DNA of 64,000 nucleotides from Bacillota bacterium (GCA_023441055.1 JAEZQY010000008.1:248001-312000); one strand, 5' to 3'; counted from the first letter of the stretch, positions 53,239 to 62,489 are shown. Program-made: numbers and translations. Notes: a model not told the origin generated them from the letters alone.

Positions 53239-53408
53239 ATGGTATACGGTCATGCGTTTATCATCACCCACGGTTACACGCTTCGGCGAACGGTATAATC
53301 ACATACGTGGAGAAGCGGTATTCGTCCTGTGACGTTTATGTGTTCAACGGTGCATCGAAGCATGCGCAGATCAAAGCGATCATCACTTATGCGATCGATC
53401 TAACGTAA
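53239..53408 (+). pseudogene. Possible relic of an HPr-like phosphocarrier gene
   Basis: The ATG at 53239 opens MVYGHAFIITHG and stops after 19 codons; a second frame then continues with RLHASANGIITYVEKRYSS, CDVYVFNGASKHAQIKAI and ITYAIDLT to a TAA at 53408. The order LHA, then YVFNG, then KAI resembles the N-terminal two-thirds of HPr. The phosphorylated histidine position would be the His of RLHAS, but the following RPA is lost. The frameshift near 53275 and early stop suggest decay. Resemblance is weak and judged by eye. Confidence 0.3.
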
Positions 53409-53450
53409 GTTGTCACGCCACAGGAACCATTGATGGAGCTCCGCTCATGG

Positions 53451-53521
53451 CTTAGGTGAAATCCTTTAAATTAAATTTAAGAATTGGATCGGATTCAGGC
53501 GAATAAGTTAAATCTGTTAAG
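53451..53521 (+). repeat. 71-bp repeat, copy 2, downstream of spoVR
   Basis: Second copy of the element found in the spoVR leader (51766-51836), 77% identical without gaps. No gene follows it; instead an inverted 16-bp match (53575-53590) to its AAATCCTTTAAA core lies 105 bases on. Confidence 0.75.
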
Positions 53522-53713
53522 CTATTTTTGGGGAATGTGGCTATATTGGCCGTAACTCCCGGTTATTTGAATAATTAGTTTAAAGGATTTGAACTATCTC
53601 CGATTATTCAGCTCAAATTACCAAAATAACTTAATGAATTAAACTAAGCAACCAATACAGCAGACACCCCATTTAATTACAACGCAAAATACACCTGCTG
53701 CACACGCGCGCCG

Positions 53714-55240
53714 CTATGTGCCGCAGTACGTGCGATACGGACGCGACGACGGGGCCGGCAGCGCGGCATATTCCGCTTGCTCTGGCGTGTACGCATACGG
53801 ATCGGCGAGCGCATCTAGCAGTCGCTCCATTACGCTGTAATCCTGCTGCTTCACAGCTGCTTCCAGCGCCTCTTCCACCCGATGGTTGCGGGGGATGACG
53901 GCCGGATTGCTGCTGCGCATCAGCTGCACAGACTCGGACTTCGATTGTTGCTGTCGGTCTAATCTCTCCCGCCAGCGCACTTGCCATTGCATAAATTCCT
54001 CAGTCTCAAACAAGACAGCATCCTCAGCATCCTCAGCCTTCACGGCATTCGCGGCATTCGCGGCATTCTCCAGCTGGTCGATCGTTATGGCGCGGAACGT
54101 ATTCGTATAATCGGCTTCATACTTGCGCATTAGCTCGAGCAAGTCGTCTATCAGCTGCTCGTCCTCCAGCTCTTCATTTGCGATTCCGAGCTTAGCCCGC
54201 ATGCCCGTTAGCCAATTAGAGCGGAAGTGCACAGCATAATCGGCGAGCGCGCCTTCTGCCAGCTTAATAGCCTGGTCTTCTTCCTGATGCAGCAGAGGCA
54301 CGAGACATTCCGCAAACCGCGCCAGATTCCAGCCTGCAATCTGCGGTTGATTGCCATAGGCGTAGCGGCCATTCCTATCGATGGAGCTGAATACAGTTGC
54401 TGGGTTATACATATCCATGAAGGCGCAAGGTCCATAGTCAATGGTCTCACCGCTGATTGCCATATTGTCCGTGTTCATCACGCCGTGGATGAAGCCAACA
54501 AGCTGCCATTGTGCAATCAGTGTCGCCTGCCGCTTGATGACTTCCTTCAGGAAGGTGAGATGCCGCTCCCCTGAACCCTCAACCGATGCGGCCGCCTCCG
54601 GATAATGCCTCATGAATGTGTAATCGGCGAGCGCCTCTAATACTTCTCTGCTGCCCTTGCTCGCGACATATTGGAAGGTGCCGACACGAATATGACTCGC
54701 TGCCACTCGGGTCAGAATCGCACCGGGCTGCATCTCTTCACGGATAATGGACTGTCCGGTTGTCACTACGGCTAAGCTGCGTGTTGTCGGTATGCCTAGC
54801 GCGAACATCGCTTCGCTGATGATATATTCACGCAGCATCGGTCCAAGTGACGCGCGGCCATCGCCATTACGGGAATAGGGAGTCACGCCTGATCCCTTGA
54901 GCTGGATATCAACCCGCTTCCCCAGCGGTGTCATATGCTCACCAAGCAGCAGTGCCCGACCGTCGCCAAGCATCGTGAAGTATCCAAATTGATGACCCGC
55001 ATAGGCCTGAGCCAGCGGTAGAGAACCGTCGGGGACTTCATTGCCCGCAAGCACCGCAGCGCCTTCATCGCTCCGCAGTGCATCAATATCGATTCCAAGC
55101 TCTGCAGCCAGCGACTCATTCAGGACAGCAAGCTTCGGCGCGCGAACCGCCGTCGGCTCCTGTCTAGTGAATAACAGATCTGGCAGACGGGCATAGCTGT
55201 TGTCAAATTTCCAGCCCGCCCCCAGCTTCTTATCCATCAT
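53714..55240 (-). CDS. selO: SelO protein adenylyltransferase (YdiU family)
   Basis: A 508-aa pseudokinase-fold enzyme that transfers AMP to proteins. Family blocks are YAGHQFGYFTMLGDGRALLLG, IQLKGSGVTPYSRNGDGRAS, HGVMNTDNMAISGETIDYGPCAF and the C-terminal RPYRTYCGT, whose Cys corresponds to the selenocysteine region of eukaryotic SelO. An Ala/Asn/Glu-rich insert (AANAANAVKAEDAEDA) comes from short DNA repeats at 54015-54070. The start is ATG-ATG after GGGGTG. It sits between spoVR and prkA and shares their stress context. Confidence 0.93.
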   Translation of the reverse strand: MMDKKLGAGWKFDNSYARLPDLLFTRQEPTAVRAPKLAVLNESLAAELGIDIDALRSDEGAAVLAGNEVPDGSLPLAQAYAGHQFGYFTMLGDGRALLLGEHMTPLGKRVDIQLKGSGVTPYSRNGDGRASLGPMLREYIISEAMFALGIPTTRSLAVVTTGQSIIREEMQPGAILTRVAASHIRVGTFQYVASKGSREVLEALADYTFMRHYPEAAASVEGSGERHLTFLKEVIKRQATLIAQWQLVGFIHGVMNTDNMAISGETIDYGPCAFMDMYNPATVFSSIDRNGRYAYGNQPQIAGWNLARFAECLVPLLHQEEDQAIKLAEGALADYAVHFRSNWLTGMRAKLGIANEELEDEQLIDDLLELMRKYEADYTNTFRAITIDQLENAANAANAVKAEDAEDAVLFETEEFMQWQVRWRERLDRQQQSKSESVQLMRSSNPAVIPRNHRVEEALEAAVKQQDYSVMERLLDALADPYAYTPEQAEYAALPAPSSRPYRTYCGT

Positions 55241-55300
55241 TAGATCGGATCACCCCGATTTCCCAATTTTTGATTGTACAAGCTATTATCATTATGAACG

Positions 55301-56650
55301 TTAATGCGATTCCTTAAGTCGTACCGCCAGCCAATCGGTCCGATAATAGCGATAAGTTAGAATGCCCGCGAATAGCATGAGGAATACGTACAGAGACAGC
55401 CAGGCGCCCATAGAACCCCAGTTGAACACGAACATGAATACATACGCTAATGGCACGAACACGAGAAATCCGCATACAAAAGAGGTCTTCATCAAGAAGC
55501 CAGTGTCTCCGATTCCGCGCAGGCCCCCTGCATAGAAGTTCAGGATGCCATCGAAGATCTGCAGGAACGCCGAGATCGTGATTAGACGCGCAACCAATTC
55601 GTAGATCTCGCGGTCATTGCTGTACAGCTTCGCTATCGGCAAGGCGAACAGGAACTCGACAATCCCGATCACCAGAAGCAGAATACAGCCTAATATGGCC
55701 GTATCCGTTCCGTATCGTCGTCCCTTCAGCGGATCACCGCGTCCAACCTCTTGTCCCACCAGTATGGTCGCGGTCGCCCCGAAGGCGAAGGCCGGCATAA
55801 AACCGAAGGACATAATGTTAAGCGCGATCTCATTAGCTGCCAATGCTTCGGTTCCTAGTCTGGCCACGAACATGGTGAATAGGAACATCGACAAGCTGAG
55901 CGCGAACTCCTGCACGCCCAGCTTGCCGCTCTCAACAAGAATCAGCTTAGACTCCGCCTTACTCGGCTTGACCATAATACGTGTGGAGAAGCGTCTATGC
56001 AGTCGAATGAAGAATACATAGAGCGCTCCTGCGAATCCAACTGCTTCACCGATCAAGAATGCGATACCCGCGCCTTGCAAGCCAAGCTCCGGCAGACCGA
56101 AGTGACCATAGGTTAATCCATAGGTAAAGAAGATCATCACGGAGCAGCCAATAACAGTGAGCACTGCAGGTGTTCGCGTATCGCCAACGCCGCGCAGGAA
56201 CCCGTGAACGACCGATGCGCAGATCGCTAGAGACAGCGCATAGAATCGAAGCTGGACATACTGCTCGCCGCTAGCCGCCATCTCCGTAGACCCCAGCACG
56301 ACACGCAGGATGATCCCGCTGCCGAGAGCGCCAACTAAGGTCACGACAATCAATACGCCAATACATACATAGATTGCCACATAAGTGCGTTCAATCGATT
56401 TGCGCGCATCGCCTGCGCCATAGCTCTGCGCAACCAGATAATTGATCGTGTGACTGATGCCAGAGAACAAGGCCCAGCCGTTATACATAATAATATTCGT
56501 TACGCCTACAATAGCGATAACGATCGCGCCTAGTTGGCCAACCATAATGAGATTAATTGTGCCCGTTACCGTCGCGGTCGCGAAGGAGAAGATCGAGGGG
56601 ATTGCTAACAACAGAATCGTCTTGTAATTCTTGAATAAGTCCTTGAACAT
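55301..56650 (-). CDS. MATE family efflux transporter
   Basis: A 449-aa protein with about twelve transmembrane segments in two similar halves, as in multidrug and toxin extrusion transporters driven by Na+ or H+. Visible family segments include NYLVAQSYGAGDARKSIERT, HGFLRGVGDTRTPAVLTVIG and FYAGGLRGIGDTGFLMKTS, the repeated RG-GDT motif of both halves. AGGAAG precedes the ATG. The substrate cannot be inferred. It follows prkA on the same strand after a 118-base gap. Confidence 0.9.
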   Translation of the reverse strand: MFKDLFKNYKTILLLAIPSIFSFATATVTGTINLIMVGQLGAIVIAIVGVTNIIMYNGWALFSGISHTINYLVAQSYGAGDARKSIERTYVAIYVCIGVLIVVTLVGALGSGIILRVVLGSTEMAASGEQYVQLRFYALSLAICASVVHGFLRGVGDTRTPAVLTVIGCSVMIFFTYGLTYGHFGLPELGLQGAGIAFLIGEAVGFAGALYVFFIRLHRRFSTRIMVKPSKAESKLILVESGKLGVQEFALSLSMFLFTMFVARLGTEALAANEIALNIMSFGFMPAFAFGATATILVGQEVGRGDPLKGRRYGTDTAILGCILLLVIGIVEFLFALPIAKLYSNDREIYELVARLITISAFLQIFDGILNFYAGGLRGIGDTGFLMKTSFVCGFLVFVPLAYVFMFVFNWGSMGAWLSLYVFLMLFAGILTYRYYRTDWLAVRLKESH

Positions 56651-56768
56651 GCTGTCTTCCTGCCATTTCTGCTAAGTTGCTAGTATAGGAATGTCTCTCC
56701 TATTCTGCATGTTCTTCCTATCGTTTTCAAGAGCAAGTTTTAATTTACTTAACCCCTCCCGATTTCCC

Positions 56769-58664
56769 TCAGCGATTAAGCAGACTGCCTACGTAACGAA
56801 GCAGTTCATTCGCGCAGACAGAGCAGTAGTGATGCTCATCCATCAGCCTTCTTGTGACCTCGTTGATTCGCTTCAATTGCGTCTCATCTGGTGTCTTGGT
56901 GGATGTGGTGATCTTGACAATATCCTTGAGATCAGCGAACAGCTTCTTCTCAATCGCCTCACGGAGGCGTTCATGCGTATCGAAGGCAAATTTCTTGCCC
57001 TTGCGCGAGAAGGAGGACATCCGAATCAGAATTTCCTCGCGGAATGCCTTCTTCGCATTATCTGAAATGCCAATCTGCTCCTCGATTGATCGCATAAGTC
57101 GTTCATCCGGCTCCATCTCCTCACCGGTCAGCGGATCCTTGATCCGGCTCCAATTGCAGTAAGCTTCAATATTATCCAGGTAATTATCGAATAGTGTGCG
57201 GGCGGATTCCTCGAAGGAATAGACGAATGCCTTCTGAATTTCCTTCTTCGCCAGATCATCGTATTCCTTGCGCGCCAGTGAGATGTAATTCAGGTAACGC
57301 TCCCGCTCCTCCTTCGTAATCGAGGAATGCTGATCCAGTCCATCCTTGATCGCGCGCAGCACATCGAGTGCATTGATGCACGGCAGATCCTGGCGAATTA
57401 ATGCGCTGGAGATGCGATTGATCACATAGCGAGGGTCTACACCGGACATGCCCTCCTCCAGAAATTCACTCTGGATTTCCTTCAGATCCGCTTCCTTAAA
57501 TCCCTCCACCTCTTCACCGTCATACAGGCGCATCTTCTTCAGTATATCGACACCCTGACGCTTCGATTCCTTGAGCCTCGTCAGAATCGAGAAGATCGCC
57601 GCTGTCTTCAGAGCGTGAGGCGCAATATGCACATGCTTCATATCACTCTGCTTGATCAACTTAGCGTAAATTTTCTCTTCCTCTTTAGCCTTCAGATTAT
57701 AGGGAACCGGCATAACAACCATACGAGATTGCAGCGCTTCGTTCTTCTTGTTCGAGATGAACGAGCGATACTCTGCTTCATTCGTGTGCGCCACAATCAC
57801 CTCATCCGCCGAGATCAACGCGAATCGCCCTGCCTTAAAATTCCCTTCCTGGGTCAGGGACAGCAGATTCCAGAGAAATTTCTCATCGCACTTGAGCAAC
57901 TCCTGGAATTCCATTAATCCACGATTCGCTTTATTGAGTTCACCATCGAATCGGTAAGCCCGCGGATCCGACTCCGAACCATATTCGGTAATCGTCGAGA
58001 AGTCAATACTGCCCGTTAAATCAGCGATATCCTGCGACTTCGGATCGGATGGACTGAAGGTGCCAACACCGATACGCTTCTCCTCCGAGAGAAACACCCG
58101 ATGAACGGGCACAAGTTCAATCTGATTGTTATATTCAGTCTCCAGACGCAATCTGCAGGATGGACACAGTGCTCCCTCGATTCGAACACTCAGCTGCTTC
58201 TCGAATTCTGGTCGCAGCTGATCGGGAATCAGATGCAGCGGCTCCTCATGCATCGGACAGCCTTGAATCGCATAGACAGCTCCACCGTCTTCTCGCGAGA
58301 ATGCCTCTAATCCTTTCTTCAACAGCGTTACGATAGTAGACTTGCCCCCGCTGACCGGCCCCATCAATAACAGAATGCGTTTGCGCACATCTAATCTCCT
58401 GGCCGCTGAATGAAAGTACTCCTCGACCAGTCGCTCTAATGTCCGATCAAGACCGAATAGATCATTCTCGAAGAAGCGGTACCTCTTCCCGCCGCTCTCC
58501 TCCTCAATCCCAGCCCTGCGAATCATCTCATACACTCTAGCATGCGAGGTCTTCGCCAATTCCGGACGCTCCCGTAACAGCTCAATATAATCGCGGAACG
58601 TACCTGTCCATGCTAATCGTTCTTCATCTGCCTGGTAATCGGCAATGCGTTGAAATAGATCCAT
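56769..58664 (-). CDS. prkA: Serine protein kinase PrkA
   Basis: A 631-aa AAA-type protein of the PrkA/YeaG family. The Walker A loop GPVSGGKST is at residues 102-110. PrkA-specific segments follow: VYAIQGCPMHEEPLHLIP, FSPSDPKSQDIADLTGSIDFS, FALISADEVIVAHTNEAEYRSF, and the C-terminal kinase-like region. In B. subtilis PrkA acts during sporulation with YhbH. A weak sigma-E-like -10 (CATAGGTA) is visible upstream. It is on the opposite strand to yhbH and spoVR, about 5 kb away. Confidence 0.95.
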   Translation of the reverse strand: MDLFQRIADYQADEERLAWTGTFRDYIELLRERPELAKTSHARVYEMIRRAGIEEESGGKRYRFFENDLFGLDRTLERLVEEYFHSAARRLDVRKRILLLMGPVSGGKSTIVTLLKKGLEAFSREDGGAVYAIQGCPMHEEPLHLIPDQLRPEFEKQLSVRIEGALCPSCRLRLETEYNNQIELVPVHRVFLSEEKRIGVGTFSPSDPKSQDIADLTGSIDFSTITEYGSESDPRAYRFDGELNKANRGLMEFQELLKCDEKFLWNLLSLTQEGNFKAGRFALISADEVIVAHTNEAEYRSFISNKKNEALQSRMVVMPVPYNLKAKEEEKIYAKLIKQSDMKHVHIAPHALKTAAIFSILTRLKESKRQGVDILKKMRLYDGEEVEGFKEADLKEIQSEFLEEGMSGVDPRYVINRISSALIRQDLPCINALDVLRAIKDGLDQHSSITKEERERYLNYISLARKEYDDLAKKEIQKAFVYSFEESARTLFDNYLDNIEAYCNWSRIKDPLTGEEMEPDERLMRSIEEQIGISDNAKKAFREEILIRMSSFSRKGKKFAFDTHERLREAIEKKLFADLKDIVKITTSTKTPDETQLKRINEVTRRLMDEHHYCSVCANELLRYVGSLLNR

Positions 58665-58768
58665 TATGTGTGCTCACCCGCTTTCCCCGGCTTATCAAGG
58701 TAATTGCAATGTACTAATACCTATGCGCGAGAGCAGGAGATATTGCCGATTATATGCTGCGGATTATG

Positions 58769-58777
58769 TGGTATAAT
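58769..58777 (+). promoter_or_regulatory. Extended -10 promoter of the DUF2161 gene
   Basis: TGGTATAAT (TG at 58769-58770, TATAAT at 58772-58777) lies 47 bases before the GTG start. No good -35 is present. Confidence 0.45.
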
Positions 58778-58824
58778 TTCAGTCGACATCATTCATGAAG
58801 CAATTGGGAGCAGGAGGATGCGCA

Positions 58825-59538
58825 GTGGCGATTAAGAGTGAGACAGAGCTGTACGAGCCTGTTAAGGAGATGCTGATCGGACTGGGGTGCGAGGTCAAGG
58901 CCGAGGTCAGACATTGTGATATCGTGGCGTATCAGGCCAATCAAAAGGAGCCGATTATCGTCGAATTGAAGAAAACCTTCAATCTGCAGCTCATCTTCCA
59001 GTTACTGGAGCGACTCAAGTTGAGCGCATCTGTGTATGCTGCAGTCGAATATGATCCTAAGAAGCGCGTTGCTGGCAGCTATTCCTGGAAGGATGCCATC
59101 CGCTTATGCGGTATGCTGGGTGTCGGCTTAATTGGCGTACAATTCTATAAGAGGAAGAAGCCCGCTGTATATATCTTATGCGAGCCAGGTGCCCAGACAA
59201 TCCCTCGCAGATCGCGGGTTGGGGCAGGGCGGCTGCAGCAAGAATTCAGCAAGCGCAGCGGAGATTATAATGTGGGCGGCAGCTCAGGCCGCAAGCTGGT
59301 GACCGCCTATCGCGAGCGAGCGCTCCGTGTGGCCAATGAACTTGCGAAGAATGGACCAATGTCGCCTAAGGCGCTGCGAGCAGCCGTGCTGGATCAAGGT
59401 GTCGCGCCAATGCTGCGCAGGAATGTGTACGGTTGGTTCGAACGCGTCGAGCATGGCATCTACGGAATAACTGAAGCTGGGCTCGACGCGCTGAAGGAAT
59501 ATGATTTTATTATCAAAATAGATCAATCTACGTCATAA
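58825..59538 (+). CDS. DUF2161 protein with PD-(D/E)XK nuclease-like motif
   Basis: A 237-aa protein. The N-terminal half carries Asp32 in HCDIVAY and Glu47-Leu-Lys49 in IIVELKK, the D...ExK arrangement of the PD-(D/E)XK nuclease superfamily that DUF2161 belongs to. The C-terminal ~75 residues form a winged-helix-like segment (MSPKALRAAVLDQGVAPMLR, then GIYGITEAGLDALKEY). I start at a GTG, 7 bases after GGAGG. Its 3' end overlaps the convergent mannanase gene by 16 bases. A nuclease role is inference. Confidence 0.75.
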   Translation: MAIKSETELYEPVKEMLIGLGCEVKAEVRHCDIVAYQANQKEPIIVELKKTFNLQLIFQLLERLKLSASVYAAVEYDPKKRVAGSYSWKDAIRLCGMLGVGLIGVQFYKRKKPAVYILCEPGAQTIPRRSRVGAGRLQQEFSKRSGDYNVGGSSGRKLVTAYRERALRVANELAKNGPMSPKALRAAVLDQGVAPMLRRNVYGWFERVEHGIYGITEAGLDALKEYDFIIKIDQSTS

Positions 59539-61067
59539 CTGCTCAGATCGGGTAGCTCATCGAGTGTGATGACGTACTCGTGATGATACACTTTCTTCAG
59601 ATGCTCTAAGGTGTTCTTCTTACCGCCGCGCAGGAAGTCGCCGTCCCACGTACAGAACCAGCTCCAATCCGCGCGATAATCGATGAGCAGATCCGGATCG
59701 GGAATTTCACCGTTCTCAGACATGGCGACAAGCTTCCGACCGCCAACCAGCTCTGTTAGGCTGTCAAATTTATTGCTGACCGGTCCATAATCCGCCTCAA
59801 TCTGCGGGTAGGAATCATAGCTCACAATATCGACAATCTCATCGCCCGGATACCACTCGGGGTCGACCGAGTTCCATACCCAGATTAAATTGTGAATCTG
59901 ATGGTGATTGACGATTCGATCGTAGACGATCCGATATAGGGCCTTAGCCGGCTCCGGTCCCTTCGCTCCCCACCAGAACCATCCACCCTCCGCTTCATGC
60001 AAGGGGCGGAACAATACAGGCACCTCGGCTTCCTGCAGCTTCTTCAGCTCATCGGCAATCACATCAATGTCCGATATCATCGCTCGATAATCGTCTGAAT
60101 CCGGATGCTTCAGCGTCTCCTCCAAGTCGAAGGTTGTGAATTCCGTGTAGAAGGCCCGCCACCATTCCTTGCCCGGTTCATTAATAACGCCAGTCGGTGA
60201 ATTCCAATGCCAGGCGAACGTAACGATGCCACCTGCATTATGCCAGATGATCGCCTTGTCAATCTCTGTTGACTTCGCGCCGTATTCCGTCCTTGTAGGC
60301 GAATAATCGATTAGATCGAAGCCGATGATCGCAGGCTTCTTCCCAATATTCTGCTCCATCCAACCTAAATTCTTAAATTCCTGTTGACCAGACAGGATGG
60401 CCTTCCCGTATTGATCGACTAGATAGCTCATCAATCGCTTCGCCTCGATCGTCGCCTGCGGATCGGACAGCGCCTTCGTTACCTGATGCGCCTTGGTCGC
60501 TGCTGCGGACTCTATTTTGATATAATCGATTTCATACCAGCCCCATCCCTTAAGAATTCCAATTGTATGTTCGCCTGCCGCTAGCTGAAGCTTACTGGCC
60601 GGAATTTCTGCGAACGCTTCAGACTGCTTAATGGACAGTTCGCCTGCAGGCTCATCATTCAATTGCAGAATCATCGTCTTATCCCCATATGGCGCTCGGA
60701 ATCCCACACTCACCTGATAGAGACCGTCACTGGCTACTTGTACTGTGAATTGCAGCGCATCCCCTTCCTCGTCGAAGCCGGTCACATACCCTGTGCCTGA
60801 GAAGCCCGCAGCCTGACTCTCTGCCTGTGTGCCGATGAGCTTGGCTTCTTCCGCCTCATAAATTAACGGTGTCATCGCTTCTACAGACTCAGCATTGTCC
60901 ACAGTTTCAGTCGTTCCCTCAGACACAACCTTAACCTCAGGCTGAACCTCAGGATCAAGCACCTCCTCCTGCTCACCACCAGCAAGTAAGATTGCGAGCA
61001 AGATGGCCACCGCGACTACCACAGCTAGTATCGCGCTAACTATGACGCGTCGGTTAGTCCACTCCAT
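59523..61067 (-). CDS. GH26 beta-mannanase with carbohydrate-binding module
   Basis: A 514-aa extracellular enzyme anchored or secreted by an N-terminal hydrophobic helix (residues 8-29). Residues ~68-190 resemble a CBM35/CBM6 module (YEAEEAKLIGTQ, GWGWYEIDYIKIE). The GH26 domain spans ~205-510: SGQQEFKNLGW, TFAWHWNSP, FRPLHEAEGGWFWWG with the acid/base Glu, and AMSENGEIPDPD with the nucleophile Glu. It should cleave beta-1,4-mannan. The ATG at 61065-61067 follows GGGGGAG. A probable cre site lies 50 bases upstream, fitting catabolite control. Confidence 0.88.
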   Translation of the reverse strand: MEWTNRRVIVSAILAVVVAVAILLAILLAGGEQEEVLDPEVQPEVKVVSEGTTETVDNAESVEAMTPLIYEAEEAKLIGTQAESQAAGFSGTGYVTGFDEEGDALQFTVQVASDGLYQVSVGFRAPYGDKTMILQLNDEPAGELSIKQSEAFAEIPASKLQLAAGEHTIGILKGWGWYEIDYIKIESAAATKAHQVTKALSDPQATIEAKRLMSYLVDQYGKAILSGQQEFKNLGWMEQNIGKKPAIIGFDLIDYSPTRTEYGAKSTEIDKAIIWHNAGGIVTFAWHWNSPTGVINEPGKEWWRAFYTEFTTFDLEETLKHPDSDDYRAMISDIDVIADELKKLQEAEVPVLFRPLHEAEGGWFWWGAKGPEPAKALYRIVYDRIVNHHQIHNLIWVWNSVDPEWYPGDEIVDIVSYDSYPQIEADYGPVSNKFDSLTELVGGRKLVAMSENGEIPDPDLLIDYRADWSWFCTWDGDFLRGGKKNTLEHLKKVYHHEYVITLDELPDLSSYDVD

Positions 61068-61117
61068 ACAACTCCCCCTATCATCAATGCGCTCGCCTAC
61101 TTTATCCACACTGAAAA

Positions 61118-61131
61118 AGTAAGCGTTTCCA
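61118..61131 (-). promoter_or_regulatory. Probable CcpA-binding cre site of the mannanase gene
   Basis: The minus strand reads TGGAAACGCTTACT, matching the cre consensus TGWAANCGNTNWCA at all but two positions (G for W at position 3 and the last base). It lies 51 bases upstream of the mannanase ATG, in the promoter region. CcpA repression of mannan degradation is common in Bacillales. Confidence 0.5.
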
Positions 61132-61247
61132 TGAATACACCATCATAATAACATACCAACCAACTATAATCACGTCATTTGTTATCTTCTACATAACTTT
61201 TTTAGTTTTATACATAACAAAAATAACATCCACCAAACAAATCGATG

Positions 61248-62489
61248 TCAGCTTTTACTCCTACCGAGCAAAGCCAGCCATCCGAATTGCAGCAGCGCCG
61301 ATGCCAGCACAACTACAGGCAGCAGAACAGCATGCAGATCACTCGCCAGGAAGATCATCAGCGTTATGGAGAGCACACGGCCCGAATTTACGAACAGCTC
61401 TCGAATGACCACAGACTCCACACGCAGCTCGCCCTTCAGCGGAAGCTGGGCAATCAATTGATAATAGTAGGAGCTAATAGAATTGCTGATCATCGGATTG
61501 AAGAATGCCTGCAGCATAACAAACCCGAGAACAGTCCATACTTGTAAGCCCATCAATAGGAAGAGTGAGGCCGCTGTGAACCCCAATGCAGCGAACAGCA
61601 CATAGTTCCGAATTTGTCCTTCCTTCCCATAATGAGAAATCAGGAAGCCTGACAGGATCGCAATGAGTGAGACACCAACACCCAGATAGCCAACGAAGTC
61701 CTCGCGCGCGAATACTTCGAACAACAGAATATTCGGCAAGAACATAATTATACCTTGGAAGGTACCATACAGCATGAATCCTAGCAGCGCATTACGGAAA
61801 GCCCGATTCTTGCGAATAAGCAGCCCCATGAACGGCAAATAATAACGCTTATGCTGCGAGACGATCGGCTTGAGTCGCAAGCTGATGATCGATGTGAAGA
61901 AGAACAAACAGCAGGCCATTGTGAAAATAATAACATAACCCGTCAACTCCACGAATCTGCTGATGATAAACCCGGCGAATGCGGGTCCAATTAAATTAGC
62001 GAAGGTGAATACGATCGTATTCGTAGACATATAACGCAGGCGATTGGCCTGTGTGGACACATCGAACATCAGAACCAGATAGCCCGTCCAGTAGAATGAA
62101 TTAGCCAGACCGTTCAATATCGCGAAGATATAGAAGTAATCCGCAACCTGCTCTTGCGCCAGCACGACTAATAGATAGAACAAGGCGGAGAAGATTACAC
62201 CGAGTCGGAAGACGAACATCCGATCCTTCTTCTTCACCCATCTTCCGGCCCAAGCGAATGCCAGCGGGGTAAGCGCGTTGACGATGATCTGATAAGCGCC
62301 GTTAATCGCCAGACTCTCGGTCAATCGCCATAAGTATAAATTCAAGAACACGCCGGACATGGATGCGCCAAGCGTAAAACTCCAATGAATGAACAAGGAG
62401 AGCCTTGCATCTCGGGAGAGCGCTCGCTCGGGGGCAATTTGAGGACGCAACCTTCGTGATAGCTGTTGAAAAATTGCAATTAGTCTCAT
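61248..62489 (-). CDS. MFS transporter
   Basis: A 413-aa membrane protein with about twelve transmembrane helices and the inter-helix basic motif GRWVKKKDRMFVFRLG expected of the major facilitator superfamily. The N-terminal ~35 residues are cytoplasmic and basic. Family resemblance is to YqgE/YttB-type Bacillus transporters, whose substrates are unknown. GAGGAG precedes the ATG. It is upstream of the mannanase gene on the same strand with a 180-base gap that carries the cre site, so the two are probably separate units. Confidence 0.82.
   Translation of the reverse strand: MRLIAIFQQLSRRLRPQIAPERALSRDARLSLFIHWSFTLGASMSGVFLNLYLWRLTESLAINGAYQIIVNALTPLAFAWAGRWVKKKDRMFVFRLGVIFSALFYLLVVLAQEQVADYFYIFAILNGLANSFYWTGYLVLMFDVSTQANRLRYMSTNTIVFTFANLIGPAFAGFIISRFVELTGYVIIFTMACCLFFFTSIISLRLKPIVSQHKRYYLPFMGLLIRKNRAFRNALLGFMLYGTFQGIIMFLPNILLFEVFAREDFVGYLGVGVSLIAILSGFLISHYGKEGQIRNYVLFAALGFTAASLFLLMGLQVWTVLGFVMLQAFFNPMISNSISSYYYQLIAQLPLKGELRVESVVIRELFVNSGRVLSITLMIFLASDLHAVLLPVVVLASALLQFGWLALLGRSKS

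Larger units (their letters stand above)
53236..53713. other. Non-coding region after spoVR with relic and repeats
   Basis: A 478-base gap between convergent spoVR and selO. It contains a degenerate HPr-like reading frame (53239-53408), the second 71-bp repeat copy (53451-53521) and a 16-bp inverted partial copy (53575-53590). The rest is AT-rich with no convincing gene or terminator hairpin. Confidence 0.7.
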
